From Nocardiopsis listeri NBRC 13360 (lineage in GTDB: Bacteria; Actinomycetota; Actinomycetes; Streptosporangiales; Streptosporangiaceae): a DNA stretch of 39,652 nt. The stretch lies in the NCBI RefSeq assembly GCF_001570765.1, contig NZ_BCSH01000074.1:1-39652 (forward strand), written 5' to 3'. The stretch's first letter is position 1. Each line of letters opens with the position of its first letter. Under the pieces are notes generated by a model. The model had not been told where the DNA came from and did not search any database. It saw only the letters and a program-made list of their open reading frames with translations. Shown in pieces: positions 32,729 through 39,652 of the stretch. The position numbers were made by a program, and so were the translations under genes.

Positions 32729-33436
32729 TCACCAGTCGCAGGGGGCCCGAAGGTCCCGGATGCTGTCGGCGAGTTCGGTCGGTCGGGTCGGCCATCCCGC
32801 CGCGTACCAGTGCGCGATACGCCAGGCGAGTCGCCGCGGCCAGACGGGGGTGGTGGGCAGACGGTCCACCGGGATCCAGCGGGGGACACCACCACCGGTG
32901 TCGAGGTCCTCCAGGGCCCCGACCTCACCTTCGGCCTCCAGGAGGAAGTAGTGCTCGCGGCGGCCGTCCTTCCACACGTGGGCGACCTCCCGGGCCATGG
33001 TTCCCGCCAGCCGGGTCTCCTCCCATAGCTCCCGGAGCACCGCGGCCCGGGGCGTCTCGCCCTCCTCGACCCCGCCACCCGGGATCTCGTAGAACGGTTC
33101 CCCCTCATCCTCGAATTCGATGAGCAACACGAGGTCGTCTCGGATCACGATCGCACCGGCCCGGACACGGACCGGGTCGGTGGCCGCCGGGTCGTCCCAA
33201 GGCACCGTCGCGGGTATCGGACCGCCCCGCACCCACTCCCGGAGCACGGTTTCGGCGCTTCCCACCGGCCTGATACGGGCGTGTAACGCCTCAGCGAGGG
33301 ACAGGGAACAACGCGTGCCGTCCGGGCCACTGTGGCCGGGCCGGACAAGCCGGTAGGTTCCATCCTCCCCGTGTGCTCGTGTGGCGACGAGTCCGGTGTC
33401 GTCGAAGCGCACGTCGACCATCGGTTCCACGGTCAT
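32729..33436 (-). CDS. Nudix hydrolase
   Basis: A 235-residue enzyme that would hydrolyse a nucleoside diphosphate linked to another moiety. The Nudix box is GGGVEEGETPRAAVLRELWEE followed by TRL, matching G-x5-E-x7-REUxEE; the usual Gly after EE-x is Arg. The Nudix domain covers about residues 90-215. The N-terminal 85 residues form an additional, unrecognised module (RLVRPGHSGPDGTRCSLSL). ATG at 33436. It is divergent from the GntR gene across 167 bases. Confidence 0.88.
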   Translation of the reverse strand: MTVEPMVDVRFDDTGLVATRAHGEDGTYRLVRPGHSGPDGTRCSLSLAEALHARIRPVGSAETVLREWVRGGPIPATVPWDDPAATDPVRVRAGAIVIRDDLVLLIEFEDEGEPFYEIPGGGVEEGETPRAAVLRELWEETRLAGTMAREVAHVWKDGRREHYFLLEAEGEVGALEDLDTGGGVPRWIPVDRLPTTPVWPRRLAWRIAHWYAAGWPTRPTELADSIRDLRAPCDW

Positions 33437-33580
33437 CCTTCTCCTTCGGGGTCCGGGTCGGCCGTCGTCCCGGCCGCCTCCGAGTTCTTCCTGCCCTTCG
33501 CGGTCCGGCCGTCACCGCTTCCAAGGCCCCGACCATGAGGGGACGTGGTCGGGACATCTGGTGTACGACTAGTATCTATG

Positions 33581-33590
33581 TTGTATCCAA
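33581..33590. promoter_or_regulatory. candidate GntR operator
   Basis: TTGTATCCAA, within the longer palindrome GTTG-TATC-CAAC, is one base from the symmetric TTGTATACAA core preferred by FadR/FCD-type GntR regulators. It lies 14 bases before the GTG of the gntR gene, and a TAGTAT -10-like hexamer is just upstream (33570-33575). Suggests autoregulation. Confidence 0.5.
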
Positions 33591-33603
33591 CCTGGGAGGT
33601 CTC

Positions 33604-34287
33604 GTGAGCGCGAGCGGTGTCGAAGGGCAAGGGCCGGTGGTCGGAGCGGCCACCACCCCCGAATCGGCGGCGGGTCGGGCCTACACCGTGGTCCGCGATC
33701 GGATCCTCGATGGAGAGTACGAGGACGGCAGCATGCTCAGCGAAGGTCGGATCGCCACCGAACTGGGGATGAGCCGGACCCCGGTGCGCGAGGCCTTCCT
33801 GCAACTCCAGGCCGAGGGCTGGATGCGCCTGTACCCCAAACGCGGCGCCATGGTCCGGCCGGTGCCACCGCACGAGTTCCGCGAGGTGCTCCAGGCGCGC
33901 CAGATCATCGAGTCCGCCGCGGTCCGAAGCGTGTGCGCGTCCAAGGGCGGTTCCAAGCGCCTGGTGCGACGCCTGCGCGAGGTGACCGAAGAACAAAGGC
34001 GAGCCTGGGAGGCGGACGACCTCGCCGCCTTCACCCGCGCCGACGTCGAGTTCCACCGAGAGGTGGTCGCGGCCGGCCAGAACTCGATCCTCCAGAACTT
34101 CTACCAACTCCTCCAAGACCGCCACCGGCGGATGACCACGCAGTCGATCAGCGACGACACCGACCGGGCGGAGCTCGTGCTCGCCCAGCACGCCGGGCTG
34201 ACGGAGCTCATCGAGGCGGGAGACGCCGAGGGGTTCGCCCGGGCCACCGCCGAACACCTGAACGACATCCACGGCTCCACCGTGTGA
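33604..34287 (+). CDS. GntR-family regulator (FadR/FCD type)
   Basis: Regulator of 227 residues. An N-terminal winged helix (about 20-88) has YTVVRDRILDGEYEDGSMLS, ELGMSRTPVREAFLQLQAEG and GWMRLYPKRGAMV. The C-terminal all-helical FCD ligand domain has EVLQARQIIESAAVRSVC, DVEFHREVVAAGQN and HAGLTELIEAGDAEG; the Asp and His residues there fit a metal-assisted ligand site. GTG at 33604 follows GGGAGG. The MFS gene follows after 80 bases on the same strand and is its likely target. Ligand unknown. Confidence 0.88.
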   Translation: MSASGVEGQGPVVGAATTPESAAGRAYTVVRDRILDGEYEDGSMLSEGRIATELGMSRTPVREAFLQLQAEGWMRLYPKRGAMVRPVPPHEFREVLQARQIIESAAVRSVCASKGGSKRLVRRLREVTEEQRRAWEADDLAAFTRADVEFHREVVAAGQNSILQNFYQLLQDRHRRMTTQSISDDTDRAELVLAQHAGLTELIEAGDAEGFARATAEHLNDIHGSTV

Positions 34288-34367
34288 CCCCCACCCCCTG
34301 AACCCTCGGACACGAATCCGGCCCCTACCCCCTCCCTGAACCCGAAACGCAGGAGGAAGCAGCGACC

Positions 34368-35678
34368 ATGGCCACGATCGAGGCCCACAGACCCCGTCCC
34401 GCACGCGATGGAAGGAACACGGACGGGACCGCCCGACGTCGACTTCCCGGGTGGTTCGCCGCCTGCGGGATGCTCTTCGCCGTCGCCTGGGGCGGCAACG
34501 AGTTCACTCCGCTGCTGGTCATGTACCGCCTCGACAGCGGCATGAGCGTGCAGACCGTGAACATCCTGCTCGGCGCCTACGTGCTGGGGATCGTGCCCGC
34601 GCTACTGGTCGGCGGCCCGCTGTCCGACCGCTACGGGCGCCGCCCCCTCATGATCCCGGCACCGATCCTGTGCGTGATCGGCAGCGCCCTGCTGGCCTCG
34701 GGCCCTGACTCGGTGGCCCTGCTGTTCGCCGGACGCGTGTTCTCGGGACTGGCGCTCGGCCTGGTGATGGCCGTGGGCACGAGCTGGGTCAAGGAACTGT
34801 CCCAGGAGCCGTTCGACCCCGAGGCGTCGGCGGGGGCCGGAGCGGTCCGGGCCTCGCTCTCGTTGACCCTCGGGTTCCTGCTGGGGGCCGTGGCCGCCGC
34901 CGCCATCGCCCAGTTCTCCCCGCTGTCCGCCGTCCTTCCGTACGTGGTCAACATCGTGCTCACCGTGCTCTTGGCGGTGGTCATGTCGCGCGCCCCCGAA
35001 ACCCACTCTCGACGGGACCGTGGAGACGGTGCCGCCCCGGGACGTCTCCTGGACGACCTGTTGGTCCCGGCCGCGCTGCACCGTCGGTTCCTGCTGGTGG
35101 TCGTGCCCATGGCACCGTGGGTCTTCGGAGCCTCGGCCACCGCCTACGCGGTCCTGCCCAACCTGGTCGCCCACCGGGTGCCCGGCTACGAGGTCGGGTT
35201 CTCCGGACTGCTGTGCCTGGTGGCGCTGGCCTTCGGTGTCCTCAGCCAGCAGGCGGCCAAATGGGTGGACAGCCCGCACTCCTCCCGAGCGGTCGTGGTC
35301 GCCCTGGGCCTGACCGCGGTCGGCATGGCCCTGGCCGTTCGGGCGGCGAGCACCCTGACCGTCCCGATGGCGCTGGTGGCCGCCGCGGTGCTCGGCGCCG
35401 CCTACGGGCTGCTGCTGGTCTCCGGCCTCCAAGAGGTCCAGCGCATCGCGGGGCCCGACCGGTTGGCCGGGCTCACCGCCGTCTACTACTCGCTCGCCTA
35501 CCTGGGCTTCTTCGTCCCCGCGGCGTTGGCGGGGCTGGCCCACTGGTTCGACTACCCGACCATGTTCGCGGTGGGGGCCGCGCTCGCGCTCCTGAGCGTG
35601 GTGGTGGTGGCGCTGTCGTGGCGCCGCCACCTGCCCACCGCACCCGACCCGGAGGACCTCCGAGCGCCCCGGGCCTGA
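34368..35678 (+). CDS. MFS transporter
   Basis: Major facilitator of 436 residues with about twelve helices in two halves. The loop 2-3 motif is GGPLSDRYGRRPLM (motif A). Further segments are FAGRVFSGLALGLVMAVG (helix 4) and an extended cytosolic loop with RRDRGDGAAPGRLLDDLLV in the middle. The early WGGNEFTPLLVMYR resembles sugar or drug/metabolite efflux branches, but the substrate cannot be named. A good ribosome-binding site (GGAGGAAGC) precedes the ATG. Placement after a GntR gene suggests ligand-controlled uptake or efflux. Confidence 0.88.
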   Translation: MATIEAHRPRPARDGRNTDGTARRRLPGWFAACGMLFAVAWGGNEFTPLLVMYRLDSGMSVQTVNILLGAYVLGIVPALLVGGPLSDRYGRRPLMIPAPILCVIGSALLASGPDSVALLFAGRVFSGLALGLVMAVGTSWVKELSQEPFDPEASAGAGAVRASLSLTLGFLLGAVAAAAIAQFSPLSAVLPYVVNIVLTVLLAVVMSRAPETHSRRDRGDGAAPGRLLDDLLVPAALHRRFLLVVVPMAPWVFGASATAYAVLPNLVAHRVPGYEVGFSGLLCLVALAFGVLSQQAAKWVDSPHSSRAVVVALGLTAVGMALAVRAASTLTVPMALVAAAVLGAAYGLLLVSGLQEVQRIAGPDRLAGLTAVYYSLAYLGFFVPAALAGLAHWFDYPTMFAVGAALALLSVVVVALSWRRHLPTAPDPEDLRAPRA

Positions 35679-35696
35679 CACGGTCGGGTGTGGACG

Positions 35697-35736
35697 ACCC
35701 CGGGCCACGGACCGACGGACACGTGTCCGCCGGGGT
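35697..35736. terminator. bidirectional hairpin between MFS and P450 genes
   Basis: The outer arms ACCCCGG and CCGGGGT enclose the perfect palindrome CGGACACGTGTCCG (35716-35729). It is located between convergent stops, 19 bases from each gene. Confidence 0.6.
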
Positions 35737-35754
35737 GGAGGCGGGGCGGGCGAC

Positions 35755-37020
35755 TCAGGAGACGCGGACGGGCAGGACGGACCAACCACTGGCCACGATG
35801 GAGGGTTCGCGCACGGCCTCCCCCGCCAAGGACAGGTCGGGGAAGCGATCGAACAGCATCTTCAAGGCCGTGACGCCCTCCAAGCGGGCGAGCCCGGCGC
35901 CCATGCAGAAGTGCGGTCCGCGTGAGAACGCCAGGTGGCCGCGCTGCTCGCGGGTCAGGTCGAACCCCTCGGCGTCGTCCCCGTGCTGCTTCGGGTCGCG
36001 CCCGGCCGGCCCGAAGCCCATGAGCAGTGCCTCCCCGGCCGGCACGGTGACGCCGCCCAGCGTGACCTCCTCGGAGGTGTAACGCAGCGGCATGTACTGG
36101 ATGCTCGCGTCCCAGCGCAGGGTCTCCTCCACCACGTCCGCCCACGAGGCCCGGCCGGAACGGACCAGTTCCAGCTGATCGGGGTGGGTGAGCAGCGCGT
36201 GCACGGAGTTGCCGATGAGGTTCATCGTGGTCTCGTAGCCGGCGCCGATCATCAAGATGAGCGTCCACACCAGTTCGCTCTGGGACAGCCGCTCCTCACC
36301 CTCGGCCCGTGCCGCCAACAGGGCGCTGGTCAGGTCGTCACCGGGATCCTGCGCCTTGGCCTCGGCCAGGCCGGCCAGGAACGACTGCAACTCGCCGTGG
36401 ACACGGCCGGCCTCCTCCGGGGTGGTGCGCGCGTCGAAGATCGTGTGCATCAGCCGGTGCAGGGTCCCCCGGTGCTTCGGGGCGACCCCGAACAGTTCGG
36501 AGATGACGGTGTTGGGCAGGGGGAGCGCCAGCGCCTCCTTCAGGTCCACCGTCTCGGTTTCGGCCGCCGTGATCCCGTCCAGCAGTTCGGCGGTGATCGC
36601 CTCGACCCGAGGTCGTAGCGCCTCCACCCGACGCGGGGTGAACGCCTGCGAGACCAGGGCGCGCAGGCGACGGTGCCGGTCCCCGTCCGCGGTGAGCATG
36701 TTGTCGGGGGCCACCCACGTCACCAGCGGCCAGTCCATGGGGATCTCGCCGTCGCTCCACGCCCGCCAGTGCCGCAGCTCTTTGCGTACTCCAGGGTGGG
36801 CGAGCGCCTCGGTCAGGACCGCGTGGTCGGTCACCGCCCGAACGGTCACGCCACCGACGATCTCCACCTCGACGACGGGTCCGAGCTCGCGCAGTCGGGC
36901 CGACTGCCTGTTGAGGTCCTGGGGAAGGAGGATGGGGAGTCGTGATGCCAAGACGGGTTTCCCTTCACGCTGAGCGGGTTCGAAGGTGCCGGTCGGGTTC
37001 TGGACCGGATCCGCGTTCAT
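35755..37020 (-). CDS. cytochrome P450
   Basis: Soluble bacterial P450 of 421 residues, a heme monooxygenase that needs separate ferredoxin and reductase (none in view). The I-helix oxygen-activation motif is GAGYETTMNL, the ExxR pair is in EETLRW, and the heme loop FSRGPHFCMGAGLARLEG holds the Cys thiolate ligand. The TWVAPDNMLTADGDRHRRLR segment is the B/C-helix region of CYP105/CYP107-type enzymes. ATG at 37020 (MNADPVQ) is taken; no clear ribosome-binding site supports this or the ATG at 37053. Not part of an obvious biosynthetic cluster here. Confidence 0.9.
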   Translation of the reverse strand: MNADPVQNPTGTFEPAQREGKPVLASRLPILLPQDLNRQSARLRELGPVVEVEIVGGVTVRAVTDHAVLTEALAHPGVRKELRHWRAWSDGEIPMDWPLVTWVAPDNMLTADGDRHRRLRALVSQAFTPRRVEALRPRVEAITAELLDGITAAETETVDLKEALALPLPNTVISELFGVAPKHRGTLHRLMHTIFDARTTPEEAGRVHGELQSFLAGLAEAKAQDPGDDLTSALLAARAEGEERLSQSELVWTLILMIGAGYETTMNLIGNSVHALLTHPDQLELVRSGRASWADVVEETLRWDASIQYMPLRYTSEEVTLGGVTVPAGEALLMGFGPAGRDPKQHGDDAEGFDLTREQRGHLAFSRGPHFCMGAGLARLEGVTALKMLFDRFPDLSLAGEAVREPSIVASGWSVLPVRVS

Positions 37021-37103
37021 GCTAGGGAGGGAAGCGAAATGAGAAGGGGACATGGCCGGTATGGGACATCGTTGAAGGGGAACGTGGTTCCCCGAGGGCC
37101 CCG

Positions 37104-37412
37104 GTCGAATACGAGCCCGAGGCGGTTCTCGCTGAGGCTGGATGGTTGCTGGACCTGGAACGGCCGGTGGGTCCGATGTTGATGGGGGTCCTGGACCACG
37201 TCCAAGAGAACGTCCAGGCCCAGGACGAGTACAACGAGGGCGGCGCCATCCCCTACATCCCGCCCAGTCCTGCACGGATCGCCGGATACCTGGAGGGTCT
37301 CGAACTCGTCGATCCGGGCGTGGTCCCGGTGACCCGCCGGCGGCCCACCGTCGCAGGTGACACGGAACCCACCGAGGTCGACCAGTACGGCGGTGTCGGC
37401 CGCAAGGCCTGA
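37104..37412 (+). pseudogene. remnant of a SAM-dependent methyltransferase (SAV2177/DUF574-type)
   Basis: The frame reads VEYEPEAVLAEAGWLLDL then ERPVGPMLMGVLDHVQENV, next to IPYIPPSPARIAGYLEGLE, and ends VDQYGGVGRKA. These are the last third of the actinobacterial SAV2177 methyltransferases, including the terminal YGGVGRK signature. The stretch usually between HxV and the final helix (SYLxxSH-type strand) is missing, and the whole SAM-binding N-terminus is absent. No ribosome-binding site is seen. Probably a decayed copy. Confidence 0.65.
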
Positions 37413-37520
37413 ACGCTGTTCGGCCCCACAGGGCGCGGGAGAAGAACGAACTGGAGAGGGAATCGCGTCGAGGGCGCTGTTGACGGGTTCGTAGCCGTGG
37501 GTAGACGGTATTTTGCTCCC

Positions 37521-38978
37521 ATGAGCGATCACGACGACGTTCCGGTTCCGGATGGGTTCGAGAGTCTTCTGCGAGCCGCCGCGTCCAGAAGTGGATCCCC
37601 GTTCGGGTTCGGCCCGTTCGACGAGGCGCCCCGTCCGTCCCGGCGCCGCCCCCGCAGGCGGGAGACGGTGACCTACCGGCTGCGGGTGGAGATCGAGGGC
37701 ACGGAACCACCGCTGTGGCGTGGGCTGGAGTTGGACTCGGACCTGTTCCTCAACGAGGTGCACACGATCCTGCAAGCCGTGTTCGGTTGGGAGGACTACC
37801 ACTTGCACGGGTTCTCCAGCGGTGGTTCCTACTACAGCCGTGAGGCCGAACTGTACCTGTGCCCGTTCGAGGCCCAGGAGGGCAAACCCGGTATCCCCGA
37901 GGAACAGGTGCGCCTGGACGAGGTCCTGGTCCAGAAGGGAGACCGATTGGCCTACACGTACGACTTCGGTGACGACTGGGAACACCTGCTCACCCTCCAG
38001 GCCGTCCTTCCCCGCGAGGAGGGCGCACCACGCGCGAGGTGCACCGCCGGGAAGAGGGCCGCCCCACCCGAGGACTGCGGTGGCGTGCCCGGGTACGAGT
38101 TCGTCAGCGCCGCCACCGACCCCGAGCACCCGCAGCACGCCGAGGCGCTCGCCGAGTACCGGCAGGCCTACGACCAGGATCCGGATCGGACCCCGGTCCC
38201 GTTCGACATCGACGCGGTCAACGCCACTCTGGCGGCACTGTCAGAACCGCTACCCGACGACCTCCCGGACCCGATCAGGGACCTGCTGGAGTCGGTGCCG
38301 GGCCGGATGTTGAAAACCCGGTTGTTGGTCCTGGTCACCAAAGCCTTGGCTCCGGGCGAGGAAGAGCAGGACACGGCCATCGTGGCGAAGGCGGTGGGAC
38401 CGTACTCCTGGCTGCTGGAGCACGTCGGCGACGACGGGATCAAGCTCACCGGCGCCGGCTACCTGCCTCCTGCCGGTGTGCGAGAAGCCGCTGAGGCCCT
38501 GGGCCTGACGGGAAGAGTGCTCGGCATGGCCAACCGGGAAGTCCAGACCTTGCCGGTCCTGAACCTGCGCGAGTCCGCGCAGAAGTCGGGCCTGCTGCGT
38601 AAGTCCAAGGGGCGGTTGCTGCTCACCAAGGCGGGCCGGGCGGCGCGCGACGACTCCCGGGCGCTCTGGGACCACCTGGCCGAACGGATGCCACCCACGC
38701 CCCGAGCCGAGGTCGAGCGGTTGGGATGCCTGCTGATGTTCCTGCTCGTGGCCGCCGAAAGCAGGGACGTGTTCGAAGACGTCGCCGACATCCTGACCGC
38801 GATGGGTTGGCGCCTGGGCGGGGGCGATCCGGTGGATTCGGGGGCGGCCCACGACGCCGCCTACGAAGCGTGGGTGGTGTTGGACGTCCTGGGAGGATGG
38901 ACGGGGACCTCGTTCGGCCGGGGCCCCGCGCCGACCGCGCGGGGCGTGGCGTTCGCCCGGGCGGCGCTTCATCGCTGA
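37521..38978 (+). CDS. plasmid pRiA4b ORF-3-like family protein
   Basis: Cytosolic protein of 485 residues. The IS1096/pRiA4b ORF-3-like domain covers about 55-230: TYRLRVEIEGTEPPLWRGLE, LNEVHTILQAVFGWEDYHLH, YTYDFGDDWEHLLTL, then CTAGKRAAPPEDCGGVPGYE. The C-terminal 240 residues form an all-helical extension (SGLLRKSKGRLLLTKAGRAA looks like a winged-helix piece). ATG at 37521 is the first plausible start. The family occurs on plasmids and transposons as well as chromosomes and has no proven biochemical role. No transposase is next to it. Confidence 0.82.
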   Translation: MSDHDDVPVPDGFESLLRAAASRSGSPFGFGPFDEAPRPSRRRPRRRETVTYRLRVEIEGTEPPLWRGLELDSDLFLNEVHTILQAVFGWEDYHLHGFSSGGSYYSREAELYLCPFEAQEGKPGIPEEQVRLDEVLVQKGDRLAYTYDFGDDWEHLLTLQAVLPREEGAPRARCTAGKRAAPPEDCGGVPGYEFVSAATDPEHPQHAEALAEYRQAYDQDPDRTPVPFDIDAVNATLAALSEPLPDDLPDPIRDLLESVPGRMLKTRLLVLVTKALAPGEEEQDTAIVAKAVGPYSWLLEHVGDDGIKLTGAGYLPPAGVREAAEALGLTGRVLGMANREVQTLPVLNLRESAQKSGLLRKSKGRLLLTKAGRAARDDSRALWDHLAERMPPTPRAEVERLGCLLMFLLVAAESRDVFEDVADILTAMGWRLGGGDPVDSGAAHDAAYEAWVVLDVLGGWTGTSFGRGPAPTARGVAFARAALHR

Positions 38979-39020
38979 ACTTGTGGGCGACAGGACTCGA
39001 ACGCTGGTGGGGCGGTGAGT

Positions 39021-39052
39021 CGACCTGTGGTGATACGAGAATTCACAGGTCG
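39021..39052. repeat. perfect 9-bp inverted repeat
   Basis: CGACCTGTG (39021-39029) and CACAGGTCG (39044-39052) are separated by 14 bases, 43 bases after the stop of the pRiA4b-like gene. It may be a terminator or part of a mobile-element end. Confidence 0.5.
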
Positions 39053-39099
39053 TGGTGGAGATGACCGCCTGGTCACGCTACGTTGCCCCGCCTTCGGCC

Positions 39100-39131
39100 G
39101 CTGTGGTGCACCCCCGTGGGAGCACCACAGC
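39100..39131. terminator. hairpin between convergent genes
   Basis: GCTGTGGTGC (39100-39109) pairs perfectly with GCACCACAGC (39122-39131) across a 12-base loop. It lies between the pRiA4b-like gene and the minus-strand gene at the right edge. The 296 bases between these genes hold no gene I can support. Confidence 0.55.
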
Positions 39132-39274
39132 GACCACTGAACCTGCTCGGCGTCACCAGGGGACGAGTCGACCACGCCGAATCCATCCCGCCTCCACCAC
39201 CCCACCTTCATGTTCGGACCGTGGCCGGTCCGTTCCACGCTCGACGGGGCGGGGTCTTGGAAGCGCTCCTGCGG

Positions 39275-39652
39275 TCACCTGCGGTTGATCTGCCAGGCTC
39301 GGCAGACTTCGTGGAACCAGGCCAGCACTTCGCGAAGCTCGCTCCCACCGCTTCCCAGAAGAGCCTCCAGCGGAAAATTGGGCCGTCGGCTGATCACGTC
39401 CTCCGGGAACTCGATCCGAGACACACCGTTCAGGCGCTTCAGCAACTCACGGCGCGTCTCTTCGTTGTTGAACGGAGGACGTCGGGCCAGGTGCTGGAAC
39501 ACCACTTCCGCGACACCGGACACCGGGTAGAAGACCAGCGCCCAACGTTCGTCCTTGGAGGTTTCTCGACCCCACATGGTCAAGGAACAGCTGGTCTCCT
39601 GTCCGCTGCCCCAGGAGAAGGACCCTCCGAGCTCCTCCCACTCGCGAAGCCC
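39275..39652 (-). CDS. C-terminal part of an unrecognised protein, runs off the right edge
   Basis: The minus-strand frame is open from the window end to TGA at 39277-39275, giving the last 125 residues of a larger protein. Visible segments are WGSGQETSCSLTMWGRETS, ALVFYPVSGVAEVVFQHLA, RRPPFNNEETRRELLKRLN, SRRPNFPLEALL and LREVLAWFHEVCRAW. The mixed strand/helix pattern with no membrane segment suggests a soluble enzyme or binding domain. I do not recognise the family with confidence. An internal ATG at 39583 is unlikely to be the true start because the frame continues upstream with protein-like sequence. Confidence 0.6.
   Translation of the reverse strand, partial: GLREWEELGGSFSWGSGQETSCSLTMWGRETSKDERWALVFYPVSGVAEVVFQHLARRPPFNNEETRRELLKRLNGVSRIEFPEDVISRRPNFPLEALLGSGGSELREVLAWFHEVCRAWQINRR

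Noticed and set aside
38980..39005. tRNA-like string GGCGACAGGACTCGAACGCTGG
   Set aside because: The minus strand gives a TTCGAGT loop, but the T-stem arms CAGCG and CCTGT do not pair, and no other tRNA arms are present.

Overview
The window looks like chromosome from a high-GC actinomycete, most likely Nocardiopsis or a close relative. The inference rests on GC-rich third codon positions, a mycothione reductase (mycothiol is specific to actinobacteria), a WhiB-type Fe-S regulator, DmdR/IdeR-like iron boxes, many GTG/TTG starts with 4-base stop/start overlaps, and gene families typical of that group. No rRNA or intact tRNA gene was seen, and no CRISPR array.

Region 1 (1-5.7 kb) is a scrap heap of mobile DNA. 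A tetratricopeptide-repeat gene runs off the left edge and is cut at its 5' side by an IS3-family element (1085-4248). That element was itself split between orfA and orfB by a second insertion sequence (1550-3135) with perfect 13-bp ends and a 5-bp target duplication. Right of the IS3 element lie a serine-recombinase C-terminal fragment that ends in a tRNA 3'-half relic, a C-terminal fragment of an unknown gene, and two small overlapping ORFs.

Region 2 (5.7-18.4 kb) is mostly chromosomal housekeeping and envelope functions. It holds a ChaA-type cation/proton antiporter, a secreted SGNH hydrolase lipoprotein, a response regulator/histidine kinase/lipoprotein operon, a membrane acyltransferase, mycothione reductase, and a 1141-residue secreted protein joining a phosphodiester glycosidase to a metallophosphatase. 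A truncated lipoprotein gene is abutted to the last codons of a lost membrane protein, followed by two coupled PRC-barrel genes.

Region 3 (18.7-31.2 kb) is an iron-trafficking island marked by three iron boxes. An overlapping operon encodes a siderophore-binding lipoprotein, two FecCD permeases and an ATPase. A second binding lipoprotein has its own iron box. Next come a MacB/LolD-type ATPase with an 800-residue FtsX permease, and a divergent heterodimeric ABC exporter with one degenerate nucleotide site. No siderophore biosynthesis gene is in view.

Region 4 (31.3 kb to the end) holds a whiB-like gene, a histidine phosphatase and a Nudix hydrolase, a GntR regulator with a candidate operator next to an MFS transporter, a cytochrome P450, a methyltransferase remnant, a pRiA4b ORF-3-like protein, and a partial unrecognised gene at the right edge.
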